Below are positions 1 through 6,233 of a DNA stretch of 19,723 bases, piece by piece. The position numbers and the translations under genes were made by a program. The notes under the pieces are model-generated. The model saw only the letters and a program-made list of their open reading frames with translations, did not search any database and was not told where the DNA came from. The stretch is from JACVRW01 sp035705985 (GTDB lineage: Bacteria; Actinomycetota; Thermoleophilia; Solirubrobacterales; Thermoleophilaceae), in NCBI GenBank assembly GCA_035705985.1, contig DASSVP010000190.1, positions 1 to 19,723 of the forward strand, written 5' to 3'. Position 1 is the stretch's first letter. Every line of letters starts with the position of its first letter.

Positions 1-145
1 CGACCCGGTGGTTCTTCGGGCGGGCACCCCCGTCCACGGTCACCTCCCCGCGCTCGATCGCCCGCTGCGCCGCGGCGCGCGACGGAAATGCGCCCCGAGC
101 GGCCAGGAACGCGTCCAGCCGCAGGCCGGCGTCCTCGGCGGCCAC
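1..145 (-). CDS. rluD: RluD-family 23S rRNA pseudouridine synthase, N-terminal fragment
   Basis: Only the first 48 codons are in the window; the gene runs off the left edge. The visible peptide contains RLDAFLAARG, then a Ser-Arg step and an IERGEVTVDG segment, which is the S4 RNA-binding domain found at the N-terminus of RluC/RluD-type pseudouridine synthases. The catalytic domain with its Asp lies outside the window, so the family is judged from the S4 domain alone. I chose the GTG at 145 because it is the only usual start that keeps the S4 domain and it lies 2 nt after the lspA stop codon. lspA followed by rluD is a common bacterial gene pair, which supports the call. A different S4-domain protein cannot be fully excluded. 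Confidence 0.8.
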   Translation of the reverse strand, partial: MAAEDAGLRLDAFLAARGAFPSRAAAQRAIERGEVTVDGGARPKNHRV

Positions 146-147
146 GG

Positions 148-627
148 TCAGCCCTCGCGCGCCCGTCTGGGCCTCCCCTCGACCACCCACAGCAGCCCGA
201 GCACACCGAGGACGATGCACGTGTCGGCGATGTTGAACGCCGGCCAGGCCACCGGGTCGATGAAGTCGATCACGGCGCCCTCGCGCGCACGGTCGGCGAG
301 GTTGCCGAGGGCGCCTCCGAGCAGCAGCCCCACGGGCAGCCACAGCCAGGGCATCTCGCGGTTGAACGCGAAGTACGCGATCAGGAGGGCGAGCGAGAGG
401 CCGATCAGGATCCCGACGACGAGGCCGCCGCCCTCCAGGGCGCCGAAGGCGACGCCGGTGTTCCGGGTGTTCGTGAAGTCGAGTCCGAGGAAGACGTTGA
501 CGTCTCCCCCGCGTTCGATGTTCGCGTCGGCGAGCTGCTTGGTGGCCTGGTCCACCGCCACGACCAGCCCGGCGGTCGCCACCGCGGCGGCCGGGGCCAC
601 GGCGGCGGACGCGCCGGAGCGGCTCAC
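148..627 (-). CDS. lspA: Lipoprotein signal peptidase (signal peptidase II)
   Basis: This inner-membrane aspartic protease cuts the signal peptide from prolipoproteins after lipid is attached to the +1 Cys. The protein has 159 residues, the usual length, with four hydrophobic segments (about 14-26, 66-87, 93-110 and 133-149). The family motifs are clear: DQATK at 26-30, NTRNTGVAFG at 53-62, GNLADR at 108-113 with the following IDF (Asp121), and FNIAD at 131-135. By family alignment Asp121 and Asp135 are the catalytic pair. The start is a GTG whose last two bases overlap the yggT stop (GTGA), so translation is probably coupled. It sits between yggT and rluD in the envelope cluster. All key residues are present. 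Confidence 0.96.
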   Translation of the reverse strand: MSRSGASAAVAPAAAVATAGLVVAVDQATKQLADANIERGGDVNVFLGLDFTNTRNTGVAFGALEGGGLVVGILIGLSLALLIAYFAFNREMPWLWLPVGLLLGGALGNLADRAREGAVIDFIDPVAWPAFNIADTCIVLGVLGLLWVVEGRPRRAREG

Positions 628-929
628 CCCCGGATGAGGCCGACCACGATCGAGCTCACGACGATCAGCACGAGCGTGGCGACGATCGGGCTCAGGTCGA
701 GCGCGCCGGGCCCCATCCGCACCGGCGGCAGGAAGCGCCGGAACAGGTTCAGGTACGGGTCCGTCACGTCGGTGACGAACTGGAGGAACGCCGCGAGATA
801 GCGGTTGTACGGCATCCTGGGGATCCAGCTCATGAGGATGCGGATGAAGATCAGGACCAGGTAGACGAGGACGAGCGTGTTGACGTAGTCCGCCACGTCG
901 TCGCGGGTGATCGCGAGGTAGAGCGTCAT
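624..929 (-). CDS. YggT/YlmG-family membrane protein
   Basis: A 101-residue protein with two strongly hydrophobic helices, about residues 17-35 and 79-98, separated by the loop PRMPYNRYLAAFLQFVTDVTDPYLNLFRRFLPP. The Asp-Pro-Tyr-Leu-x-x-Phe-Arg-Arg element and the final Asp-Leu-Ser-Pro before the second helix are typical of the YggT family. The family occurs next to cell-division genes, and plant and cyanobacterial relatives affect nucleoid or plastid distribution, but the molecular function is unknown. The ATG overlaps the proC stop codon as ATGA, and its own stop overlaps the lspA start as GTGA, so it is the middle gene of a tight proC-yggT-lspA unit. Confidence 0.93.
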   Translation of the reverse strand: MTLYLAITRDDVADYVNTLVLVYLVLIFIRILMSWIPRMPYNRYLAAFLQFVTDVTDPYLNLFRRFLPPVRMGPGALDLSPIVATLVLIVVSSIVVGLIRG

Positions 930-1684
930 CGGGTGGCCTCCACCACCGCGTCGACGGCGGCGCGCGTCACGTCGCGGAGCCCGCGCTCCTCGAGCGTGAC
1001 CAGGCCGCGCTCGGTGGTGCCGCCGGGGGTGGCCACGCGCGCGCGGAGCGCGGGCCCGTCGTAGTCGTGCCGGGCGAGATAGTCGGCCGTCCCGCCCATC
1101 GTCTCCACGACCATGCGCATCGCGTCGTCCGGGTCGAGCCCGTGCGCGGCGCCGGCGTCGGCGAAGCTCTCCGCCACCAGCGCCAGGAACGCCGGTCCGC
1201 AGCTCATGAGGGCCATGGCCGGCTCGATCAGCGGCTCGTCGTCCAGCCGGATCACGGCGCCCGTGCGGCCGAACAGCTCGAGGATGTCGGCCTCCGGACC
1301 TTCGGATGCCCCGGGCCCGGGCACGTAGCAGAGCACCCCGCGCTTCACCTCCGTCGGCATGTTCGGGATGAAGCGGTAGATCGAGGCGCCGGGATAGGCG
1401 TCGGCGAGCTGCTCGGTCGTGGTTGCCGCGAGAATCGAGACCACGACCCTCGCGCGGCCGCCGACCTCACCGGCGACGTCCCAGAGCTGCTTCGGCTTGT
1501 GGCAGAGCACGAGCACGTCCGACCGCTCGGCCAGCTCGGCGTTCGAGCCGACGGCGTCGCCCCCGAGCTCCTCCGCCAGCGCACGCGCCTTCGACTCGTC
1601 CACGTCGTGCACCAGAACGGGCTCACCCATGCCGCGGGCAAGCGCCGACGCCATGTTCCCCGCGCCTATGAGACCGAGCTTCAT
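926..1684 (-). CDS. proC: Pyrroline-5-carboxylate reductase
   Basis: This enzyme reduces 1-pyrroline-5-carboxylate to proline with NAD(P)H, the last step of proline synthesis. The 252-residue protein begins with a Rossmann signature (GLIGAGNMASALARG, residues 4-18). Its C-terminal all-helical domain contains MALMSCGPAFLALVAE and the family signature ATPGGTTERGL near residue 220. Length and domain order match the cytosolic ProC family. The start ATG at 1684 gives a protein beginning MKLGLIGAG and lies 11 nt after a GATAGT hexamer with no Shine-Dalgarno sequence, so the message may be leaderless. proC commonly lies between sepF and yggT in actinobacterial and firmicute division clusters, as here. 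Confidence 0.95.
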   Translation of the reverse strand: MKLGLIGAGNMASALARGMGEPVLVHDVDESKARALAEELGGDAVGSNAELAERSDVLVLCHKPKQLWDVAGEVGGRARVVVSILAATTTEQLADAYPGASIYRFIPNMPTEVKRGVLCYVPGPGASEGPEADILELFGRTGAVIRLDDEPLIEPAMALMSCGPAFLALVAESFADAGAAHGLDPDDAMRMVVETMGGTADYLARHDYDGPALRARVATPGGTTERGLVTLEERGLRDVTRAAVDAVVEATR

Positions 1685-1695
1685 CGCGCCGGAAG

Positions 1696-1701
1696 ACTAT
1701 C
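1696..1701 (-). promoter_or_regulatory. Candidate -10 box for a near-leaderless proC mRNA
   Basis: The minus strand reads GATAGT, then 11 nt, then the proC ATG. A transcript starting 6-8 nt after the hexamer would have a leader of only about 4 nt. There is no purine-rich ribosome site. No good -35 hexamer is visible, so this rests on position and on the same arrangement at other starts in the window. Confidence 0.45.
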
Positions 1702-1710
1702 CGGCGGATT

Positions 1711-1750
1711 GCGCAAGCACCGGACGGTGCCCGGTGCGCAGCGATGCCGT
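1711..1750 (+). repeat. Dispersed 40-bp palindromic repeat, copy 1
   Basis: This copy matches 36 of 40 positions of the copy at 13080-13119 (opposite strand), and its last 30 bases match 26 of 30 in the copy inside hisF at 6591-6620. The shared core is CGGTGCCCGG followed by GCGATGCCGT. In this copy GCACCGG (1717-1723) and CCGGTGC (1731-1737) form a perfect 7-bp stem with a 7-nt loop. It lies between the sepF stop at 1752 and the proC -10 hexamer, so it fills almost the whole gap and could end or process the sepF transcript. Confidence 0.85.
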
Positions 1751-1751
1751 C

Positions 1752-2291
1752 CTACGACTGGTTGAAGAAGCCCTTCTCGATCAGCCGGGCGCGCTCCTCC
1801 GCCGATACCTCGACGTTGCGCGGCGTGAGCAGGAAGACCTTGTCGGCGATTCGCTGCATGCCGCCGTCGAGCGCGTAGGTCAGTCCGGAGGCGAAGTCGA
1901 TCAGCCGCTTCGAGAGGTCCGTGTCAGTGCCCTGGAGGTTCAGGATCACGGGGACGCCGTCCTTGTACTGGTCGGCGATCTGCTGGGCGTCGTTGAAGCT
2001 CTTCGGGATCACCAGGTGGACCTGGATGTCCCCGCCCCGCCCTGACCCGTTGCCGCCGACCGGGCGCAGGACGCGCGTCTCGCGCCCACCGGCCCGGGGC
2101 TCGTCGGCGAAGATGTCGTCGAACTCGTCGCGGCGGCGGCGCTGGAGACGGCGCACGTTGGGCCGCTCGCGATAGCGGTCCTCGAGCTCAGCCTCCGGCT
2201 CGGGGTCCGGAATCGCCTCGTAGCGCGGATCCTCCTCCTCGGCCAGGCCGAAGTAGACGAGCGTGCGGTGCCATGTGTCGCGAAGCGCCAT
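1752..2291 (-). CDS. sepF: Cell division protein SepF
   Basis: SepF binds FtsZ and the membrane and helps to build the division septum; in actinobacteria, which lack FtsA, it is the main membrane anchor for FtsZ. The 179-residue protein has a short N-terminal amphipathic stretch (MALRDTWHRTLVYFGLAEEE), a charged disordered linker rich in Arg, Glu and Asp (residues 20-85), and the SepF fold from about residue 88 (QVHLVIPKSFNDAQQIADQYKDG, VPVILNLQG, RLIDFASGLTYALDGGMQRI, KVFLLTP). I chose the ATG at 2291 because it gives the membrane-targeting N-terminus. The open frame continues upstream but has no SepF-like content. There is no Shine-Dalgarno sequence at normal distance. Its neighbours proC and yggT, and yggS further up, are the usual partners. 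Confidence 0.95.
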   Translation of the reverse strand: MALRDTWHRTLVYFGLAEEEDPRYEAIPDPEPEAELEDRYRERPNVRRLQRRRRDEFDDIFADEPRAGGRETRVLRPVGGNGSGRGGDIQVHLVIPKSFNDAQQIADQYKDGVPVILNLQGTDTDLSKRLIDFASGLTYALDGGMQRIADKVFLLTPRNVEVSAEERARLIEKGFFNQS

Positions 2292-2307
2292 ACGACGGGG
2301 GATTTCG

Positions 2308-2313
2308 AGCGTA
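2308..2313 (-). promoter_or_regulatory. Possible -10 hexamer for sepF
   Basis: The minus strand reads TACGCT 16 nt before the sepF ATG, with TTCGCC 18 nt further upstream as a poor -35. This is the only TAnnnT box at leader-less distance in the 96-bp divergent gap (2292-2387). It is a weak call made by analogy with the other starts. Confidence 0.25.
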
Positions 2314-2372
2314 AGCGGGAAACTCCTTGTTGGCGAAGCGTAGCGCTCCACCGGCCAAGGAAACCCCACTGG

Positions 2373-2378
2373 GATACT
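2373..2378 (+). promoter_or_regulatory. Candidate -10 box for a leaderless SnoaL-like mRNA
   Basis: GATACT lies 9 nt before the ATG at 2388, which puts the expected transcription start at or within 2 nt of the start codon. No -35 consensus is clear. The motif GGATAC followed within about 12 nt by ATG recurs at 13161. Confidence 0.45.
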
Positions 2379-2387
2379 GCACGGCCG

Positions 2388-2795
2388 ATGTCGCGAGAGA
2401 ACGTCGAAATGGTGGGCAGGAGCTTCGAGGGCTGGAACCGCGGCGACTTCGATGCCTGGCTGGAGGGCGCTCACCCCGAGATCGAGTGGTCCTCCGCGAT
2501 CGTCCGGCGCATGGAGGGTGCCGAGACGGTCTACCGGCGGACGGACGGAATGCGCCGGTACTGGGACGAGTGGCACGCGGTGTGGGACGTGACGATCGAC
2601 GTGACGGAGACGCGTGACCTCGGGGAGACCGTGCTCGTCTTCGCGGGGCTGCACACGCGCGGGCGCGCGAGCGGGATCGACGTGGACCAGCCGATAGCGT
2701 TCGTGTTCGAGTTCGACGATGGTCTTGCGCGGCGGGTGCGCTCCTACCTGGATCCGCAGCAGGCGATCGAGGCCGCAGGCCGTGCGGGCGACTGA
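2388..2795 (+). CDS. NTF2/SnoaL-like fold protein
   Basis: The 135-residue product begins MSRENVEMVGRSFEGWNRGD and continues with DAWLEGAHPEIEW. This pattern of a first helix, an acidic turn and a strand with an aromatic residue is typical of the SnoaL/ketosteroid-isomerase-like (NTF2) superfamily. Later strands (DVTIDVTETRDLGETVLVFAGLHTRGRASG, and QPIAFVFEFDDGLARRVRSYLDPQQAIEAAG) complete the cone-shaped fold. Members include small isomerases, hydrolases and many proteins of unknown role; I see nothing that fixes the substrate. I chose the ATG at 2388, not the longer frame from 2268, because family similarity begins there and a promoter-like box precedes it. The gene overlaps the next gene by 14 nt, so the two are probably cotranscribed. 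Confidence 0.82.
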   Translation: MSRENVEMVGRSFEGWNRGDFDAWLEGAHPEIEWSSAIVRRMEGAETVYRRTDGMRRYWDEWHAVWDVTIDVTETRDLGETVLVFAGLHTRGRASGIDVDQPIAFVFEFDDGLARRVRSYLDPQQAIEAAGRAGD

Positions 2796-3633
2796 GTTCC
2801 GGGTCCTGCGCCAGCTTCCGGGGGCGGGAAGCATCACGCTCGAGGGCGAGGAGCTCGGCGAGGGGCCGCCGGTGGTGCTGCTGCATGGGCTGTCCGCCAC
2901 GCGGCGGAATGTGGTGCAGGGGTCGCGCGCCTTGGTGAAGCGGGGGTACCGGCTGATCTCGTACGACGCCCGCGGCCACGGGCGCTCCTCCCCGGCGCCG
3001 AGCTACGAGTACGCCGACCTCGTCGGGGACCTCGTCGCCGTGCTCGACCATCTCGATCTCGAGCGCGCTGTCCTGGTCGGAAGCTCGATGGGCGCCGCGA
3101 CGGCGATGGCGTTCACCATCGAGAATCCCGAGCGAGTGCCGGCGCTGGTGCAGATCACCCCCGCCTACACCGGCTATGCCCGAACCGGCAACGCGGACGG
3201 CGAGGTCTGGGAGAGGCTCGCGGGCGCTCTCGACGAGGGAATCGACAGGTTCGTGGAGGTGGCGCAGCCGACCGGGCTGCCGGAGCGCTGGCGCGACGTG
3301 GCGCGCGAAGCGTCGAGGCAGCGAATGGAGCGCCACGAGGACCTGACGGCCGTGGCCCAGGCCCTGCGCGAGCTGCCGCCCTCGATCGCGTGGAAGGGGC
3401 TGGAGGCGCTCTCCGACCTGGACGTGCCCGTGCTCGTGGTGGGGTCGCAGGACGACTCCGACTGGCTGCACCCGCTCGGAGTGGCGGAGGAGTACTGCCG
3501 AAAGCTGCCCCGCGGCGAGCTCGTGGTGGAGGACAAGGGCGAATCCCCGCTCGCCTGGCAGGGAGCCCGCCTGTCGAACGTGATCGCCGACTTCCTGGAA
3601 CGAGTCGGCTACGCCCCCGAAAAGCAGCGCTGA
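2782..3633 (+). CDS. Alpha/beta-hydrolase fold protein, catalytic His apparently replaced
   Basis: The 283-residue product shows the alpha/beta-hydrolase layout: VVLLHGLSATRRN with the oxyanion HG at 35-36, ISYDARGHGRSS at 59-70, the nucleophile elbow VGSSMGAA with Ser102, and a late strand VPVLVVGSQDDSDWLHP with candidate acid Asp224, Asp225 or Asp227. Family members normally have a His in a G-H-x-P-like turn before the last helix. Here that place reads EDKGESPLAWQ, with Glu254, and no other His follows it. The enzyme may therefore be inactive or use other chemistry. I chose the GTG at 2782 (GAGG 9 nt upstream), which overlaps the end of the SnoaL-like gene by 14 nt. The substrate is unknown. 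The pair lies between yggS and sepF on the opposite strand. Confidence 0.85.
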   Translation: MRATEFRVLRQLPGAGSITLEGEELGEGPPVVLLHGLSATRRNVVQGSRALVKRGYRLISYDARGHGRSSPAPSYEYADLVGDLVAVLDHLDLERAVLVGSSMGAATAMAFTIENPERVPALVQITPAYTGYARTGNADGEVWERLAGALDEGIDRFVEVAQPTGLPERWRDVAREASRQRMERHEDLTAVAQALRELPPSIAWKGLEALSDLDVPVLVVGSQDDSDWLHPLGVAEEYCRKLPRGELVVEDKGESPLAWQGARLSNVIADFLERVGYAPEKQR

Positions 3634-3636
3634 GGG

Positions 3637-3671
3637 CGTCCGCCCCGACTGCCGGCGGCGGTTGGCGGACG
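3637..3671. terminator. GC-rich hairpin between convergent genes
   Basis: CGTCCGCC (3637-3644) and GGCGGACG (3664-3671) form a perfect 8-bp stem around a 19-nt GC-rich loop that can fold further. It begins 3 nt after the hydrolase stop and lies before the yggS stop (3690) on the other strand. There is no T-run, so it may act as a bidirectional hairpin terminator or only as a transcript-end structure. Confidence 0.45.
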
Positions 3672-3689
3672 GCGGGCGGTCGGCGGCCT

Positions 3690-4301
3690 TCAGTGCTCGT
3701 CGTAGAGGACCGAGCCCAGGCGCACGATCGTTGCGCCTTCCTCCGCGGCCACCACGTAATCCTGGGTCGTCCCCATCGACAGGCGCGCGAGGTTGTGCTC
3801 GGCGGCCAGCTCCGCCAGGCGGGCGAAGTGGCGCCGGTTGTCCTCCGCTCGCTCCACGAAGGGCGGCATCGTCATCAGGCCGGTCACGGGCACGGGGCAG
3901 CGGGCGATGAAGTCGACCAGCTGATCCGGCTCGATGCCCGCCTTCTCCTCCTCACCGGCCACGTTCACCTGGATCAGCACCTCCGCCGCCGGATGCTGCT
4001 CCAGCTTCGCCATCGCCGACTCGGACGCCAGCGAGTGGATCAGGCGCACGTTCGGCGCCACGTCCTTCACCTTGCGGCTCTGAAGCTGGCCGATGAAGTC
4101 CCAGGTGAACAGGTCGCGGTGCGCCTCCTGCTTCGCCAGCAGCTCCTGCGCGCGGTTCTCGCCCACCAGCTCGATGCCGGCCTCCGCGAGCCGCGGCAGG
4201 TCGCCGGCCTCCACGTACTTGATCGCGGCGCAGATCTCGATCTCGGCGCCGATCTGCTCGCGCACCCGCTCGAGGTTGCTCCGTACGCGCTCAGGGTCCA
4301 T
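3690..4301 (-). CDS. yggS: YggS/YlmE-family PLP homeostasis protein
   Basis: This is the single-domain TIM-barrel protein that binds pyridoxal phosphate, with no known catalysis of its own; in other bacteria it affects PLP levels and amino-acid pools. The 203 residues include the PLP lysine in AAIKYV (Lys28), GENRAQELLAK (48-58), WDFIGQLQSRKV (67-78), IHSLAS, VLIQVNVAGEEEKAG, GLMTMPP and the phosphate-binding end LSMGTTQDYVVAAEEGATIVRLGSVLY. It is somewhat shorter than the usual 220-235 residues, mainly at the N-terminus. The start ATG lies 11 nt inside the end of pgeF, so the two genes are coupled. It is the last gene of the murA-his-cca unit. sepF would be the expected next gene but is displaced by the plus-strand pair. 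Confidence 0.93.
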   Translation of the reverse strand: MDPERVRSNLERVREQIGAEIEICAAIKYVEAGDLPRLAEAGIELVGENRAQELLAKQEAHRDLFTWDFIGQLQSRKVKDVAPNVRLIHSLASESAMAKLEQHPAAEVLIQVNVAGEEEKAGIEPDQLVDFIARCPVPVTGLMTMPPFVERAEDNRRHFARLAELAAEHNLARLSMGTTQDYVVAAEEGATIVRLGSVLYDEH

Positions 4302-4998
4302 CGCGCACGATGATGCCCGCCTGGCGGCCGGTCACGCCGTTGTCGCGGCGATGCGAGAAGTAGAGCTCAGGGGAACAGCTCGTGCAGGCGTCGACATGTT
4401 GGACGTCCGAGACCCCGACGGCGGCCAGCTTCGCGGCGATCACGCGGCGAAGGTCGAGCATCCGCCCTGAAGCCGCCCCCTCGATGTCCGCGAACGCCTC
4501 GAGCACGTCCTCACCCACCTCATAGCAGCAGCCGCCGATCCCCGGGCCCACGGCCGCCGCCGGGACCGAGCCGAAGCGCTCCACCGCCTTCTCGACGATC
4601 CCGGCCGCCAGCGGCCGCCACCCGCAGTGCAGCATCGCCACCTGCTCGCCATCCGAGAGCGCCACCGGATAGCAGTCGGCGACGAGCACCAGCAGGCCGA
4701 CGCCGAGCTCGCGCGTCAGATGCCCGTCCACCCGTTCCAGGTCCTTGCCGCCGGGCTCCGCGTAGGCCAGGTCGACAGGCGGCGAGTTCCACTCCTTCAG
4801 TGCGGTCCCGTGCACCTGCCAGCCCATCGCCACGCGCGCCGGCGCAACGCCCGCGCACAGCGCGGCGCGCTGCCTGTTCTCCGTCACACGCTCCGGGTGG
4901 TCGTCCGTGAGGATCCCGAGGTTGAGCGACTCGTACGGCCCCTCGCTCACGCCGCCCTCACGCGTCGTGAACGTGACCGACGCGTTCGGCAGCCTCAT
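4291..4998 (-). CDS. pgeF: Peptidoglycan editing factor PgeF (polyphenol oxidase/YlmD family)
   Basis: Family members were first called multicopper polyphenol oxidases. In E. coli the homologue YfiH removes L-serine-containing muropeptide precursor errors, and other members act on purine nucleosides. The 235-residue protein has the three metal ligands in their family contexts: His63 in WQVHGT, Cys109 in VADCYPVAL and His124 in MLHCGWRPLAAGI. GPGIGGCCYEVGEDV and the C-terminal CTSCSPELYFSHRRDNGVTGRQAG are also typical. The ATG at 4998 overlaps the cca stop (ATGA); the upstream open frame antisense to no feature but inside cca was rejected as an extension. Its place between cca and yggS matches the pgeF-yggS pairing found in many bacteria, where they are called ylmD and ylmE. 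Confidence 0.93.
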   Translation of the reverse strand: MRLPNASVTFTTREGGVSEGPYESLNLGILTDDHPERVTENRQRAALCAGVAPARVAMGWQVHGTALKEWNSPPVDLAYAEPGGKDLERVDGHLTRELGVGLLVLVADCYPVALSDGEQVAMLHCGWRPLAAGIVEKAVERFGSVPAAAVGPGIGGCCYEVGEDVLEAFADIEGAASGRMLDLRRVIAAKLAAVGVSDVQHVDACTSCSPELYFSHRRDNGVTGRQAGIIVRDGP

Positions 4999-6233
4999 TG
5001 GGCGTGCTCCCGGGCGAGCAGCAGCGCGGTCTCGAGCTCCTCGTCGCGTCCCGACACCAGGCCGTCCAGCTTGCGGTTGAGCGTCTCGTCGAGCGCACGG
5101 CCGACCGCAGGACCCTCGGGCACGCCGGCCGCCAGCAGGTCCGCGCCCGAGATCTCGAGCTGCACCGGCCGCAGGGAGGTGACCCACTTCAGCACCGGCT
5201 CCGAGGGCGCCCTCAACGCGAGCGCCAGCGCCAGCGCCTCCAGTGGCTCGCGCCCCAGCAGCGCCCGCAGCTCCGAGGGCGCGTGCTCGCGCTCGCGCAG
5301 CGCGCTCGCGATTCGCGGGGCCACGCGGGCGGCCCGCGAGGCGGCATCGCGCTCCTCCGCCGGCAGGTGCAGGTCCGCGAGCCACATGTCGAGCTCTGCG
5401 GGCGCGCTCTCGACGAAGGCGGCGAGCGCCGCCACGCCGCGATCCGCGCCGATCGCAACCGCGCCCAGCGCCGCGGACGCGACCAGCTCCGGGTCCGGAT
5501 CGAGCTCCGGATGCAGCGCGCTGTGGATCTCCAGCTCGCGCAGCGCCTCCACCGCCCGTGCGACCTCCGGCTCACCGAGCAGCTTCATGAGATCGGCCCG
5601 GATCCGCTTGCCGGAGACGGTCGACAGCGCCTCCGCCGCAACGGCCTCGCGCGCCAGGCGCTCGGTCTCCGGGTCGAGCCCGAACTCGAGCCGCGTGGTG
5701 TACCGGACCGCGCGCAGGAGCCGCGTGGGGTCGTCCAGGAAGCTGCGCTCGTGCAGCACGCGGATGACCTTCGCCTGGAGGTCGGTCAGGCCGTCAAAGG
5801 GGTCGTACAGGTGCCCGAGATCGTCTCCGGTGAGCCCGACGGCGAGCGTGTTGACGGTGAAGTCGCGGCGCCGGAGGTCCTCGGACAGCGACGCCGCCGT
5901 CACCGTCGGCAGCGCGCCCGGCGCCTCGTACGTCTCCTCCCTCGTGGTCGCAAGGTGATAGATCGTCTTGTCGGGCATGAGGACGTCCGCGGTGCCGAAG
6001 CGCTCGTACTCCCTGACCTCGCCGCCCAGCCGATCCGCGACCGCCCGGGCCGCCGAGCGCGCGTCTCCCTCGACGGCGATGTCGATGTCCCGCGTCTCGC
6101 CGCCCAGCAGCAGGTCGCGCACCGCGCCGCCCACGAGATACGCCGGCGCCAGCCCCTCGAGCGCCGGCAGGAGACGCTCCATGCCGGGCACGCGCCGCAC
6201 GCGCTCACGCAGCTCGTTCCGCCGAGCTTCCAT
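4995..6233 (-). CDS. cca: CCA-adding tRNA nucleotidyltransferase / poly(A) polymerase family protein
   Basis: Class II nucleotidyltransferases of this family add CCA (or only A) to tRNA 3' ends. The 412-residue protein has the head-domain signature LVGGAVRDLLLGG (33-45) and the metal-binding DID pair (Asp49 and Asp51). It also has the RRRDFTVNTLAV motif, LYDPFDGLTDLQAKVIRVL and the FLDDPTRLLRAVRYTTRLEF neck motif. The remaining C-terminal half is helical and has no HD phosphohydrolase motif. The start ATG at 6233 shares one base with the hisF stop (TGATG). Whether it makes whole CCA ends or single A additions cannot be told from the sequence. It is an unusual follower of his genes and seems to be carried in the same transcript. 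Confidence 0.92.
   Translation of the reverse strand: MEARRNELRERVRRVPGMERLLPALEGLAPAYLVGGAVRDLLLGGETRDIDIAVEGDARSAARAVADRLGGEVREYERFGTADVLMPDKTIYHLATTREETYEAPGALPTVTAASLSEDLRRRDFTVNTLAVGLTGDDLGHLYDPFDGLTDLQAKVIRVLHERSFLDDPTRLLRAVRYTTRLEFGLDPETERLAREAVAAEALSTVSGKRIRADLMKLLGEPEVARAVEALRELEIHSALHPELDPDPELVASAALGAVAIGADRGVAALAAFVESAPAELDMWLADLHLPAEERDAASRAARVAPRIASALREREHAPSELRALLGREPLEALALALALRAPSEPVLKWVTSLRPVQLEISGADLLAAGVPEGPAVGRALDETLNRKLDGLVSGRDEELETALLLAREHAQ

Noticed and set aside
2321..2330. ACAAGGAGTT on the minus strand, a near-perfect Shine-Dalgarno sequence upstream of sepF
   Set aside because: No ATG, GTG or TTG in any useful frame lies 5-12 nt after it; the sepF ATG is about 30 nt downstream. 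It is probably chance, or a remnant.
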